A stretch of 64,000 bases of DNA from CAZKJL01 sp964611095 (GTDB lineage Bacteria > Patescibacteriota > Gracilibacteria > Peribacterales > Peribacteraceae). Position 1 is the first letter of the stretch. Each line of letters begins with the position of its first letter. Made by a program: the position numbers and the translations under genes. Location: contig CAZSWJ010000003.1 of the NCBI GenBank assembly GCA_964611095.1, forward strand, positions 26,908 to 90,907, read 5' to 3'. Under the pieces are notes generated by a model that worked only from the letters and a program-made list of their open reading frames with translations, was not told the origin of the DNA and ran no database searches. This document shows positions 10,126-18,450 of this stretch, in pieces.

Positions 10126-11050
10126 ACGGCAACGCAAGTGCCTTGTAGATGTCCTGCTCCGTTTTTGACGCCACCACCTTGTCATTCTTGAAGAGCGCGT
10201 ACTCGGAGAGCTTCATGCCGCGGTCGATGGCGCGGCGCCGAAGCGAAATGTTGTGCTCCTTGCTGCCCGTGAAGTAGAGGAGCGCGCTGCCCCACTGCTT
10301 CTCTTCCACGATGCGGATGTCGGTGCGCAGACCGGACTTCAGGTCGAACGCGATGCGCGTGGGGCCCGATGCCACGATGCGCTCCACGATGGGAAGTTTG
10401 GCGATGGCCTTGTGGATGGACTCGGCGAGTTCGGCGGACGCTTTTTTGACCGCAATGAGGACATCGACGTCGCCGACGGTTTCTTTCCTGCGACGGAACG
10501 AACCCGCGGCTTCCACGTGAATGGCTCCTTTGATTTTCCCGAGAGTCGTAACCAGAACGTTCACGTCGGGCTCCACGTCCTTGAGATTGAAACGCTTCGA
10601 TCTCTCCCCCGAACGCTTGGCACTCTCCAAGATTTTCTTTTCCAGGGTTTCCGAAAACCGCGGCAGATCCCTGAGCTTTCCTTTCTCCGCGGCTTCGATG
10701 AGCTGCGGCACGGTGAGGATGCCGAGTTTCTCAAGCTCCCGCACGCGCTTGGGGCCGAGGTCGTCGACGGCGAGCAGTCCCGCGGCGCCCATCTGCGTTT
10801 CGGCTTTGAGCGCATCGAGGAAACTCATGCGGCCCGTCTTGAAGTACTCCAAAATTTTCTCGGCGATGGCATCGCCGACGCCGGGAAGTTCCTTGAGCGC
10901 CTTCTTGTCTTTGAACGAGGCAATGTCGGTACTCAAATCTTCGATCGTCTGCGCGGCACGACGATATGCGGCGGGCTTGAACTGGACTCCCTGGTAATCG
11001 AGAATGTCTGCGATCTGCCGGAGAAGCGCCGCAACGGCCGCATTTTCCAT
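10085..11050 (-). CDS. polX: DNA polymerase X family, PHP domain absent
   Basis: 321 residues from the ATG at 11050, chosen because TATCAT (11058-11063) sits 7 nt upstream. Residues 1-100 contain the 8-kDa-like region and a helix-hairpin-helix (LKELPGVGDAIAEKI); a second HhH is near LLAVDDLGPKRVRELEKLG; the palm carries the catalytic acidic pair in GDVDVLIAV and the third Asp in LRTDIRIV. Thumb motif FTGSKEHNISLRRRA is clear. Typical bacterial PolX is about 570 residues with a C-terminal PHP exonuclease domain; this one stops at LPFIEPSQR, just where PHP would begin. Likely a gap-filling repair polymerase. Confidence 0.85.
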   Translation of the reverse strand: MENAAVAALLRQIADILDYQGVQFKPAAYRRAAQTIEDLSTDIASFKDKKALKELPGVGDAIAEKILEYFKTGRMSFLDALKAETQMGAAGLLAVDDLGPKRVRELEKLGILTVPQLIEAAEKGKLRDLPRFSETLEKKILESAKRSGERSKRFNLKDVEPDVNVLVTTLGKIKGAIHVEAAGSFRRRKETVGDVDVLIAVKKASAELAESIHKAIAKLPIVERIVASGPTRIAFDLKSGLRTDIRIVEEKQWGSALLYFTGSKEHNISLRRRAIDRGMKLSEYALFKNDKVVASKTEQDIYKALALPFIEPSQRTAELPT

Positions 11051-11057
11051 ATCGCTG

Positions 11058-11063
11058 ATGATA
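11058..11063 (-). promoter_or_regulatory. Leaderless-type -10 box of polX
   Basis: TATCAT on the minus strand ends 7 nt before the ATG at 11050 and lies in the 20-bp gap after the MarR gene. Confidence 0.4.
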
Positions 11064-11070
11064 TCACGCC

Positions 11071-11493
11071 TCAGGCGTCCCGATGCCGATCGATATACTT
11101 CTGGAGCAGCGACGCAAGCGTCTTTTTTTCGGAAGCGGTGAAGACGTCCATGCAATCGCTGGCGCAGTCGCAGAGAACGCCTTTCAGTTTCTGAGCGGCT
11201 TGCTTGCCGACGGGCGTGAGCTTGAGATGCGTGACGCGCTTGTCCTCGGTGCTCGTAATGCGTTCGATCATCTTCTTTTTGGAGAGGCCGGCCACGACCT
11301 GCGTGATGTTGCTCTTGTGGCAACACATGGCTTTGCTGAGGGACGACATGGATGCCGGTCCTTCGCTGATGCGCATGAGGATGGTGGCCTGACAGTGGCT
11401 GACGCCGACGTCGGAGAGCGACTCGTTCAACCTGCGTTCCGAGCACGCGGCGGCGGCTTTCAGGAGGTCACAGACGGAAAGGCAATCGTTCAT
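11071..11493 (-). CDS. MarR-family regulator, cysteine-rich
   Basis: 140 residues with a winged helix-turn-helix (ATILMRISEGPASMSSLSKAMCCHKSNITQVVAGLSKKKMIERI) and the wing DKRVTHLKLTPVGK, both standard for MarR. It contains nine cysteines (CLSVC, CSE, CQA, a CC pair in the recognition helix, CDCASDC), far above normal, suggesting control by metal or redox state; this is inference. Located just upstream of polX on the same strand and divergent from purM; it may regulate itself and purM. TACAAT (11503-11508) lies 9 nt before the ATG. Confidence 0.8.
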   Translation of the reverse strand: MNDCLSVCDLLKAAAACSERRLNESLSDVGVSHCQATILMRISEGPASMSSLSKAMCCHKSNITQVVAGLSKKKMIERITSTEDKRVTHLKLTPVGKQAAQKLKGVLCDCASDCMDVFTASEKKTLASLLQKYIDRHRDA

Positions 11494-11571
11494 ACATGGA
11501 CGATTGTACCAAGAAGAAGCCGTGCAAGCCATGCGGTGGCGGGCTCGGGTTTGACCTGATACTCTCTCGCC

Positions 11572-12612
11572 ATGCCGAAGAAGATCTCGTACCAATCCGC
11601 CGGTGTCGACATCTCCACCGCGGACGCGACGAAAAAAGACATGGCGAAGACCATCGCGACCGACAATCCCCTCGTACTCAACTCCATCGGGGCGTTCGCA
11701 TCGCTCTGCGACGGCTCATTCCCGGGCTACAAGCACCCCGTTCTGGTGTGCAAGACCGAGGAGCCGGGCAGCAAGCAGCTTTTGGCATTCAAGTACGACC
11801 GCATCGAAGGAATTTGTCACGATCTCATCAACCACCTCGTGAACGACGTCATCGTGATGGGCGCGACGCCGCTCTTCATCCAGGATCTCATCGTCTGCGG
11901 CAAATTGGAGAAAGACGTGGTGAGCGCACTCGTGAAGCACATGGCCAAAGCCTGCAAGGCCCAGGGCTGCGCACTCACGGGTGGCGAGACCTCGGAGCAA
12001 CCCAGCGTGCTTCCCGCGGGAACCTACGTCCTCGGAGCCAGCTGCATCGGCGTGGTGGACAAGGCGAATATCATCGACGGCTCGGCCATCAAACCGGGTG
12101 ATGCCGTCATCGCGCTCCGGAGCAGCGGCGTCCACACGAACGGCTACACGCTCCTTCGCGCCCTCATCGACCGCGAACCCGGCATCATCGATGAAACGGT
12201 GGATGGAAGAACGTTCCTCGACGCCATCATGGAACCGCACCGTTGCTACTACCAAGCGCTCAAGGGGCTGTTCGGAAACCCGGGGCTCCACGGACTGGCG
12301 CACATCACCGGCGGCGGCATTCCGGGAAATCTGAACCGCATCTTGCCCGCGGGGACGGACGCCGTCATCGATGCACCGTCCATCAATGTCCTGCCGCTCT
12401 TCGGATTCATCAAAGAAAAATCGGGCAACGACGACGCCGACATGATCCGCACGTTCAACCTGGGCGTCGGCGCCATCGCCGTCGTCGATCAAGCGGCGAA
12501 AAAGCAGATCATCGCACACCTGGAAAAGAACGGCGTCCCCTGCACGGAAATTGGAACGATCGTCACGGGCGGCACGCAGAAGGTGCGAATGGAGGGCAGC
12601 CTGAAGTGGTAG
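11572..12612 (+). CDS. purM: Phosphoribosylformylglycinamidine cyclo-ligase (AIR synthetase)
   Basis: 346 residues, normal length. The opening SYQSAGVDISTADATKKDM matches the PurM N-terminus (Y-x-x-AGVDI), and the ATP-binding and fold-defining motifs follow: NHLVNDVIVMGATPLFIQDLI, GGETSEQP, RSSGVHTNGYTLLR and HITGGGIPGNLNRILP. It closes the imidazole ring, converting FGAM to AIR in purine synthesis. The next enzyme, PurE, is encoded at 19377-19829. GATACT lies 8 nt before the ATG. Confidence 0.9.
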   Translation: MPKKISYQSAGVDISTADATKKDMAKTIATDNPLVLNSIGAFASLCDGSFPGYKHPVLVCKTEEPGSKQLLAFKYDRIEGICHDLINHLVNDVIVMGATPLFIQDLIVCGKLEKDVVSALVKHMAKACKAQGCALTGGETSEQPSVLPAGTYVLGASCIGVVDKANIIDGSAIKPGDAVIALRSSGVHTNGYTLLRALIDREPGIIDETVDGRTFLDAIMEPHRCYYQALKGLFGNPGLHGLAHITGGGIPGNLNRILPAGTDAVIDAPSINVLPLFGFIKEKSGNDDADMIRTFNLGVGAIAVVDQAAKKQIIAHLEKNGVPCTEIGTIVTGGTQKVRMEGSLKW

Positions 12613-12690
12613 AACATCAAAAGAATGGCAGCCCGAACGTTGAAAACGGGGTTTGTTGACATAATCGTCGTATAAATCGATGATATACAT

Positions 12691-13824
12691 ATGTTGAAAC
12701 CCGGCGAGTCCACCGACGGATCAGTTGCCGAGCAAGCGACCGCTACCGGCAGCAAAACATCGAGCGGCAACATCGCGGGATATCGAAGTCTGCTGAGCCG
12801 TATCATTGCGGGCAACTCGATACCTCGAGGGATTGAGATACCGACCGACGACAAATGGAATGCGCTCGTGAGCGAAAGGCTGTCGGAAGAACAACGACTG
12901 TCGAGCGCACTTGATGACAACGGAACCGCCGCACAACAACTGGTGGTTGCGAATAAAATTCGATTGCTGATGACTCTTCGAAAAGAGAAAAAGGATGAGA
13001 AGTCAAAACCGTCTTCGCACAGAAAGGGACCGAGACGAACCGCGATGCTCGCACAAGAAAGCAACGTGTGGTGTGCCGAATTTTCTCCGCAAATATTGGC
13101 TGACCTGGCACGCAACCTGGGGGTGTCCCCCGACGAGCTGGAAAGAATGGATCTGGGCGACCTCGATGGAAAAATATTCACGGTGAACGGGCCGTACAAG
13201 AAAAACGGTTTTGCCGCTCGCGGGTACTTGTTCGATACGAAGCGCAAAGGCGACCCGCTCATCCATTCCATGCATTTCCTCGTGAACCAAACGCAGTCTC
13301 CCGGCTGGTTGTTCGATAAAATCAAGCACGAAGACGATGATCGTCGCTTGTCGGACTACATTTGGCTCGGAGCCCGCATCATCAACGCCGGATATCGATC
13401 GGATTCGTTCGAATGCTCATTCCGCCAAGGGACGTCCTACGACATTGCGCTCGAAGGCATGGAACCGACCGTACGTCCGGGACAAAATCCGGATCGAGGA
13501 CCCATCGTCATGAGTCATCATCCCGAAAAACTCGGCGCCGCGGCCGTGGGAGTGGACCGCAATTTCCCGAATCCTCGTGATCATGGCATTCCTTGGTCAC
13601 TCAACTGGATCGCACGCATGAGGAAGTCGCCCGATGTGATGGATGTACTGAAACACATTCCCTTCGATGACGATCTGCACTTGCTGCAACAAAAAATGGC
13701 GCGATTCCCTTCGCTCTCCGATTTGCAGGAAAATACGATCGGTATCAACGGCTTCGACAGATCGAATAGCTCCGTCCACACGCTCTACAGCGGCTTCAGT
13801 GGCTCATCACGCAAGAAGCACTAA
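12691..13824 (+). CDS. Hypothetical protein, no recognised family
   Basis: 377 residues, no signal peptide or membrane helix. The first 110 residues are Ser/Thr/Lys-rich and probably disordered; the rest looks globular (SPQILADLARNLGVSPDELERMDLGDLDGKIFTVNGPY, then YIWLGARIINAGYRSDSFECSF and GIPWSLNWIARMRKSPDVMDVLKHIPFDDDLHLLQQ). I do not recognise it. It starts 78 nt after purM and has its own TTGACA (12656-12661) upstream. Its stop overlaps that of the convergent ABC gene (CTAA, 13821-13824). Style is similar to the orphan at 58788-60371, another large soluble protein with a disordered N-terminus, but I see no clear sequence identity. Confidence 0.6.
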   Translation: MLKPGESTDGSVAEQATATGSKTSSGNIAGYRSLLSRIIAGNSIPRGIEIPTDDKWNALVSERLSEEQRLSSALDDNGTAAQQLVVANKIRLLMTLRKEKKDEKSKPSSHRKGPRRTAMLAQESNVWCAEFSPQILADLARNLGVSPDELERMDLGDLDGKIFTVNGPYKKNGFAARGYLFDTKRKGDPLIHSMHFLVNQTQSPGWLFDKIKHEDDDRRLSDYIWLGARIINAGYRSDSFECSFRQGTSYDIALEGMEPTVRPGQNPDRGPIVMSHHPEKLGAAAVGVDRNFPNPRDHGIPWSLNWIARMRKSPDVMDVLKHIPFDDDLHLLQQKMARFPSLSDLQENTIGINGFDRSNSSVHTLYSGFSGSSRKKH

Positions 13825-14645
13825 ATCGCAATGGGCTTCACGCGGTTCGTACCGGGAGCGGGAGGAGGCGTGTTGCTTTTCGGAGGTGATTCTTTCTGCG
13901 GCGCGGGAACGACCTTTTTCGGAGCCTGAGCGACGCTCACGGCTGCCACAGGCTCGGGCTTCTGCGCCGGAACACCGGCGTAGCTTCCCACCATGTCACG
14001 AACGAGCTTGCCATTCTCGAGCCGTAGCACACGGACTCCGAGCGCATCGACGACGTTCTTGTCGTGCGTGGCCAAGATGACGGTGGTACCCGACGCGTTC
14101 ACTTCGCGGAGAAACTGCAAAATTTGGAGTGATTGTTCCGGGTCGATGTTGCCCGTGGGTTCATCGGCAATGAGGATGCTGGGTTTGTGCACGAGGGCGC
14201 GCGCCAGAGCGACGCGCGTTTTCTCGCCTCCCGAGAGCGTGCGCGGAAACGCCTGCGCCAAATTCGCGATGCGGAGTCTCCCGAGAATGTCGCGCGTCTT
14301 TTGTTCCACCACGTCGTTCGGTTCGTCGCAGACTTCGAGCGCGAAGGCCACGTTCTCGTACACCGTGCGGTCCGGAAGCAATTTGTAATCCTGGAAGACG
14401 ACGCCCGTGCGGCGGCGGTACAGCTGCAAAATCGTGGGAGGAAGCTTGGCCAAATCGGCACCGTCCACTTCGATGGTGCCTTGGGTCGGAACCTCGGCGC
14501 GAATGAGCATGTGCACGACGGTGGACTTGCCCGCACCGCTGGGGCCCGTCAGGCACACGAATTCGCCCGGAGCGATCTGAAATGTCAGATTGCTGAGAAC
14601 TTCGCGACCGTCGAATTGCTTGAACACACCCGAAAAACTGATCAT
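13821..14645 (-). CDS. ftsE: FtsE-like ABC transporter ATPase
   Basis: 274 residues from ATG 14645 (TATGAT 7 nt upstream). Walker A GPSGAGKST, Q-loop FQDYKLLPDRTVYENVAFALEV (very FtsE-like), signature LSGGEKTRVALARAL, Walker B ILIADEPTG and switch His in ATHDK. FtsE pairs with FtsX to activate cell-wall hydrolases at division. No ftsX is adjacent. The last 55 residues are a Pro/Ala/Lys-rich tail not found in typical FtsE (about 220 residues). A LolD/MacB-like ATPase is the main alternative. Confidence 0.75.
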   Translation of the reverse strand: MISFSGVFKQFDGREVLSNLTFQIAPGEFVCLTGPSGAGKSTVVHMLIRAEVPTQGTIEVDGADLAKLPPTILQLYRRRTGVVFQDYKLLPDRTVYENVAFALEVCDEPNDVVEQKTRDILGRLRIANLAQAFPRTLSGGEKTRVALARALVHKPSILIADEPTGNIDPEQSLQILQFLREVNASGTTVILATHDKNVVDALGVRVLRLENGKLVRDMVGSYAGVPAQKPEPVAAVSVAQAPKKVVPAPQKESPPKSNTPPPAPGTNRVKPIAI

Positions 14646-14652
14646 GGAAGCC

Positions 14653-14658
14653 ATCATA
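14653..14658 (-). promoter_or_regulatory. Leaderless-type -10 box of ftsE
   Basis: TATGAT on the minus strand ends 7 nt before the ATG at 14645 and selects it over two upstream in-frame ATGs. Confidence 0.4.
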
Positions 14659-14697
14659 CGTCACGACGCCGTGCGGGCACCACTGGACAGAACGCCG

Positions 14698-15291
14698 CTA
14701 TCTTTTTCTGCACACGACGTACACTTCCATGCTCCGGTCGCGGCTCGCTTCCACGCTCAGCGGCTTCACGTCGTTGAATTCTTCTTTCACTTCCTGGAGG
14801 AACGTATCGAAGTCGCGTCCGCGGAATATTTTCATGACGATCCAACCGCGACCGCGGAGCCACGTGCGGGAGATGTCGAGAACGCGGCGACTGAGTTCGA
14901 TGGATTTCCATTGATCGACGTCTTTGATGCCGCTCGTATTCGGCGCGATGTCGGAGATGACGATGTCGACCTTGTCCCAACCCATGGATGAAATCGCTGC
15001 GGCGAGCGCGGCATCGTCCAGAATGTCGCAGACTTGCGTCACGACGTTGTCCGCGACGGGTGCGATTTCCTTGAGATCGAGTCCCAGAATTTTCCCGGAC
15101 GGACCCACGTGCTCGGACGCGTACTGCAACCAGCTGCCGGGTGCGGCACCGATATCGAGCACCTTCATTCCCGTCTTAAAAAAGTGGAATCGCTCGTCGA
15201 GTTGCTGGAGCTTGAAAACGGACCTGGCACGGTAGCCCGCCTCGGCGGCGCGCTGACTCCACTTGTCGTTCGGTGTGTACGGCTTCGGCAT
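14698..15291 (-). CDS. rlmE: 23S rRNA 2'-O-methyltransferase RlmE (FtsJ/RrmJ)
   Basis: 197 residues, typical length. SAM motif VLDIGAAPGSWLQYASEHVG; catalytic K-D-K-E tetrad visible as the Lys in YRARSVFKL, the Asp in VISDIAPN, the Lys in VMKIFRG and the Glu in MEVYVV. It methylates U2552 (E. coli numbering) in the 23S A-loop during late 50S assembly. Located 52 bp upstream of ftsE on the same strand. Confidence 0.9.
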   Translation of the reverse strand: MPKPYTPNDKWSQRAAEAGYRARSVFKLQQLDERFHFFKTGMKVLDIGAAPGSWLQYASEHVGPSGKILGLDLKEIAPVADNVVTQVCDILDDAALAAAISSMGWDKVDIVISDIAPNTSGIKDVDQWKSIELSRRVLDISRTWLRGRGWIVMKIFRGRDFDTFLQEVKEEFNDVKPLSVEASRDRSMEVYVVCRKR

Positions 15292-15422
15292 GGATGAACT
15301 TGCGTAAACGAGGCAATTTGTCGCTATGACATGCTATCGTATTCTTGGCTTACTGTAGCATCTTTTTTCGAATCATGCCGAAGAAATGACTATCACCGCA
15401 TACTACTTTACTCTCCGCACAA

Positions 15423-15450
15423 TTGCCCGCAAACCCGCGCTCCATATACT
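15423..15450 (+). promoter_or_regulatory. Promoter of the 30-residue membrane peptide
   Basis: -35 TTGCCC (15423-15428), 16-nt spacer, -10 TATACT (15445-15450), about 23 nt upstream of the expected transcript-to-ATG distance for the frame at 15481. Confidence 0.35.
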
Positions 15451-15480
15451 CACGTTGTTCATCTTTTTCCCCTCGACCCT

Positions 15481-15573
15481 ATGCGCGAACGCACTCTGGG
15501 AATTTCGCCGCTGCTCGTCGTTTTTGCAGCCTGTCTGGTCGTGGTGGTTACATCGCTCTCGCAGCACCTCTAA
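15481..15573 (+). CDS. Small single-span membrane peptide (candidate)
   Basis: 30 residues: a short charged start (MRERT) then an unbroken hydrophobic stretch (SPLLVVFAACLVVVVTSL) long enough to cross the membrane, ending SQHL. It has a promoter-like TTGCCC/TATACT upstream and is followed by a heptamer hairpin repeat. Longer overlapping frames (from 15331 and 15386) have no family features. Coding status is uncertain. Confidence 0.35.
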   Translation: MRERTLGISPLLVVFAACLVVVVTSLSQHL

Positions 15574-15577
15574 GAGA

Positions 15578-15653
15578 GCGGACAGCGTGTAGCGATTTGC
15601 GGGTAGACCGCCTGCTTTTCGTGCAACAAATTCCTCCGCTACTCGCTAACCGC
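15578..15653. repeat. Heptamer hairpin repeat, copy 2
   Basis: Left arm 15578-15606 reads GCGGACA, GCGTGTA, GCGATTT, GCGGGTA, G. Right arm 15636-15653 is the complement of GCGGTTA, GCGAGTA, GCGG. It lies just before the 3' end of rsmG. More degenerate than the other copies. Confidence 0.65.
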
Positions 15654-15661
15654 AATCACTC

Positions 15662-16345
15662 TTACAGCGGCTTCTGCTTCGGTAGTCCGACTTTTCGAGG
15701 ATAGTCACTCGGAGTCGGTCCGGCCTTTTTGAAGAACACGAGCGTGCGCTTGCCCCACTCGGCGGGAAGGTCGTACTCGAACGTTCCGGCGAACGGACAC
15801 TTGAGCGATTTCTGCGCGACGGCCGAGGACTTCAGCTCATCGGCGACTTTCGTGCTCTTCCAGAAAACGCAGAGACCGCCGACTTTGAGCAGCGGCACGG
15901 CGTATTCCATGATGACGGCGATGGGTGCGACTGCTCTGGCCGTGACGATATCGAACGTTTCTCGATACTTCTCATCGTGGCCCAATTCTTCCAGGCGTCC
16001 GCAAATGAGTTCCGTGTTCTTTATCTCCATGGTTTCGGCGATGCGACGCACGGCATCGACTTTCTTGGCGATGGAATCCATGCCGACGCAGCGGGCAGCA
16101 GGCAAACACAGAGCAAGCGGCAAAAGCGGAAAACCGCCACCCGTTCCGATGTCGCAGAGTGACGAAACGGTCTTGAGCTGCGGATAGGCGTCCGCGGCCT
16201 GCAGGAGTGCGAGAGAATCGAGGACGTTGCCCGTCCAACAGTGTTCTTCGCTGCGGAATGCCGAAAGATTGAGCTTTTGGTTCTCGGCCAGGAACACCTG
16301 GACCAGTTGCCGGAGGCGGGTTTCGTCGACGGTCATCCCGCCCAT
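15662..16345 (-). CDS. rsmG: 16S rRNA (guanine527-N7)-methyltransferase
   Basis: 227 residues. RsmG features: NQKLNLSAFRSEEHCWTGNVLDSLALL (the N-x-x-x-NL-(T/S) and H-x-x-DSL motifs), SAM motif LCDIGTGGGFPLLPLAL, and TARAVAPIAVIMEYAVPLLKVGGLCVFWKS. It methylates G527 of 16S rRNA. The start may be 16345 or the ATG three codons later (MTVDETRL). It is divergent from pyrE. Confidence 0.9.
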   Translation of the reverse strand: MGGMTVDETRLRQLVQVFLAENQKLNLSAFRSEEHCWTGNVLDSLALLQAADAYPQLKTVSSLCDIGTGGGFPLLPLALCLPAARCVGMDSIAKKVDAVRRIAETMEIKNTELICGRLEELGHDEKYRETFDIVTARAVAPIAVIMEYAVPLLKVGGLCVFWKSTKVADELKSSAVAQKSLKCPFAGTFEYDLPAEWGKRTLVFFKKAGPTPSDYPRKVGLPKQKPL

Positions 16346-16380
16346 TCTCCATTTTCATTTCTGAATTGTCGATTCTCATT

Positions 16381-16386
16381 TAGGAT
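16381..16386 (+). promoter_or_regulatory. Leaderless-type -10 box of pyrE
   Basis: TAGGAT ends 6 nt before the ATG at 16393. Confidence 0.4.
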
Positions 16387-16392
16387 GAGGCC

Positions 16393-17037
16393 ATGCCACA
16401 CGGAAATCGCATCGCCGAGTACCTTCTGACCATCGGAGCCGTGAAACTGTCGGTGAATCCCCCGTTCACGTGGACGAGCGGGCTGAAGTCCCCCATCTAC
16501 TGCGACAACCGCATGATCTACAGCCACCCGGTGGCGCGTGACTTCGTCGTGGAGGCGCTCGTGAGCCGCGTGAAGAATTTGCACATCGAACCCGACGTCA
16601 TCGCCGGTACCGCCACCGCCGCCATCGGCTGGGGTGCGCTCGTCGCCGACAGACTCAAGCTCCCGTTCGTTTACGTGCGCTCGGCCGCCAAAGAGCACGG
16701 CGCCAAGAAGCGCATCGAAGGCGATCTGCCCAAGGGTAAAGACGTCGTCGTCATCGAAGATCTTATTTCGACGGCCAAGAGCTCGGCGTCCACCGTGGAA
16801 GTACTGCGCTCCGAAGGCGGCTGCAACGTGACGGACATCGTCTCCATCTTCAGTTACGAACTCACGGGTGCGCTGGAAAAAGCACGCGAAGTGAAAGTAC
16901 GCCTGCACCCGCTCACGACGATCACGAAACTTGTTGATATCGCTCTGGAGCATGATCGGATTACCGAGGACGAAGCCAAGCTGATCGGCTCGTTCTCGCA
17001 GGATCCGGACAATTGGGCACGGAAGAATAATATCTAA
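16393..17037 (+). CDS. pyrE: Orotate phosphoribosyltransferase
   Basis: 214 residues. The PRPP-binding motif VVVIEDLISTAKSS is the type I PRTase loop; the N-terminal FTWTSGLKSPIYCDNR and VIAGTATAAIGWGALVADRL blocks are typical for OPRTase, as is the flexible-loop Lys region RSAAKEHGAKKRIEG. It makes OMP from orotate and PRPP in pyrimidine synthesis. No other pyr gene is in the window. Two hairpins follow its stop. Confidence 0.9.
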   Translation: MPHGNRIAEYLLTIGAVKLSVNPPFTWTSGLKSPIYCDNRMIYSHPVARDFVVEALVSRVKNLHIEPDVIAGTATAAIGWGALVADRLKLPFVYVRSAAKEHGAKKRIEGDLPKGKDVVVIEDLISTAKSSASTVEVLRSEGGCNVTDIVSIFSYELTGALEKAREVKVRLHPLTTITKLVDIALEHDRITEDEAKLIGSFSQDPDNWARKNNI

Positions 17038-17040
17038 AAA

Positions 17041-17101
17041 GCCGAGCATAAGGGGGTAAGCCCCTACACTCGGCAGCATGATGGAGACCAAAACGGTCTC
17101 C
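17041..17101. terminator. Two tandem hairpins between pyrE and the small secreted gene
   Basis: GCCGAG (17041-17046) pairs with CTCGGC (17069-17074) with an inner GGGG/CCCC stem; GGAGACC (17083-17089) pairs perfectly with GGTCTCC (17095-17101) around aaaac. The convergent genes end on either side, so these probably act as a bidirectional terminator. Confidence 0.55.
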
Positions 17102-17107
17102 GATGAA

Positions 17108-17275
17108 TTATTTTCCACCGCTCGTGATGGTGTAGGTCACGTGGACCTCCACATGCGACGCGCGGATGTCTTCCGCTCGCGGTTCGGCTTTCGCCGAGAC
17201 CGAGAAGCTGGACTGCGGAGCGGTGCAACCGGCGCAGGACAGGGAAAACAAAACGAGAAGAAAGATCGACCTCAT
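17108..17275 (-). CDS. Small secreted protein, 55 residues
   Basis: ATG at 17273-17275 preceded by GAGGAG about 8 nt upstream, TAA at 17108. The first 20 residues form a signal peptide (MRSIFLLVLFSLSCAGC), with a weak lipobox at CAGC, followed by a short polar domain rich in Ser, Glu and beta-type residues (EVHVTYTITSGGK). A promoter lies upstream. It might be a lipoprotein; no family recognised. Confidence 0.55.
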   Translation of the reverse strand: MRSIFLLVLFSLSCAGCTAPQSSFSVSAKAEPRAEDIRASHVEVHVTYTITSGGK

Positions 17276-17341
17276 GTCAGTATCTCCTCAGCTGGAAACA
17301 GCATCCTTCACGGTTCCACCATGACAGTGGATGCTTTTAGC

Positions 17342-17369
17342 ATTTTATACTAAATTTGTATTTCGTCAA
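17342..17369 (-). promoter_or_regulatory. Promoter of the small secreted gene
   Basis: Minus-strand -35 TTGACG (17364-17369), 16-nt spacer, -10 TAAAAT (17342-17347), about 65 nt upstream of the ATG at 17275. Confidence 0.4.
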
Positions 17370-17372
17370 TGC

Positions 17373-18392
17373 CTAGAACTGACGGGCGAAATCGACGTTA
17401 CCCTGGAAGAACAGACGCAGGTCGGGGATTTGGTGACGGATCATGATCATGCGCTCCACGCCGAAGCCGAAAGCGAAACCTTGGTACTCGTTCGGGTCGA
17501 TGCCGCAGTTCTTGAGCACGTTCGGGTGCACCATGCCGCAGCCGACGATCTCGAGCCACTTGCCTTCGCGGCTCTTGGATTCGTCACCGCGCCAACGCAT
17601 GTCCATTTCGAGCCCGGGTTCCACGAACGGGAAGTACCCCGTGCGCCAGCGGAACTCGGCGTCCTCGGAGATGAGTTCGCGAACGGCCTGCTCCATGACG
17701 GCCTTCATGTTGGCGAGCGACACGTCTTTGCCGATCATGAGCCCCTCGATCTGGTGGAACATCGGCGAGTGCGTGGCGTCGCTGTCCTTGCGGTACACCT
17801 TGCCCGAACAAATCATCCGGAGCGGCGGCTTGTGGCTCTTCATGTACCGAATCTGCACCGTGGACGTGTGGCCGCGGAGCAGCGAACGGTTCTCCGGGTC
17901 TTTGCTGCCGTGGAGGTAGAAGATGTCCTGCGAATCGCGGGCGGCGTGATGCTTGGGGAAGTTGAGAAGATCGAACTGGAACGCCTCGGTCTCGGCCTCG
18001 GGACCCGTGGCGCTGTCGAAGCCCATGCGTCCGAAGACTTCCTCGGCCTTGCGGATGAATTCGTGAATGAGGTGGTGGTGTCCGCGCTCTTTGCCGGGAA
18101 GGTCGATGGTGAGGTCGAGCGGATCTTTGTGCGCCAGAGCGTCGCTGTCGGCCTGCGTGAGCGCGCGTTCCTTGGCGGCGTACGCTTCATCGAGTTCTTT
18201 TCTGATGGCATTGAGCTCCTGACCGCGCGTGCGCTTCTCCTCGGGACCGAGTGCGCCGAGGTCCTTCATCGCGAGCGTGAGTGCTCCCGCTTTGCGCCCG
18301 AAAATTTCCTGACCCACGGCCTGGAGTTCGGCTGCCGACGAAGAGGCATCGATCTTGGTAAGAAGGCCGTCCCAGGGAGCGGAGAGAGACAT
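17373..18392 (-). CDS. pheS: Phenylalanyl-tRNA synthetase alpha chain
   Basis: 339 residues, normal for PheS. N-terminal coiled-coil (residues 1-85), then class II motif 2 region HTSTVQIRYM and RMICSGKVYRKDSDATHSPMFHQIEGLMIG, and motif 3 GFAFGFGVERMIMIRHQIPDLR. It forms the catalytic half of the alpha2beta2 enzyme charging tRNA-Phe. The beta subunit gene pheT is not adjacent, which is unusual because pheST is normally an operon. Confidence 0.95.
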   Translation of the reverse strand: MSLSAPWDGLLTKIDASSSAAELQAVGQEIFGRKAGALTLAMKDLGALGPEEKRTRGQELNAIRKELDEAYAAKERALTQADSDALAHKDPLDLTIDLPGKERGHHHLIHEFIRKAEEVFGRMGFDSATGPEAETEAFQFDLLNFPKHHAARDSQDIFYLHGSKDPENRSLLRGHTSTVQIRYMKSHKPPLRMICSGKVYRKDSDATHSPMFHQIEGLMIGKDVSLANMKAVMEQAVRELISEDAEFRWRTGYFPFVEPGLEMDMRWRGDESKSREGKWLEIVGCGMVHPNVLKNCGIDPNEYQGFAFGFGVERMIMIRHQIPDLRLFFQGNVDFARQF

Positions 18393-18450
18393 AGAGTAAG
18401 CGCATGGTACATGGACGATACGGGTGACTGCCAGTGCAGGAACTCTCTGC

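Noticed and set aside
11572..12612. Selenophosphate synthase (SelD) or HypE instead of PurM
   Set aside because: These share the fold, but the AGVDI start, GGETSEQP and GGGIPGNLNR motifs are PurM-specific and no Cys/Sec-containing SelD N-terminus is present.
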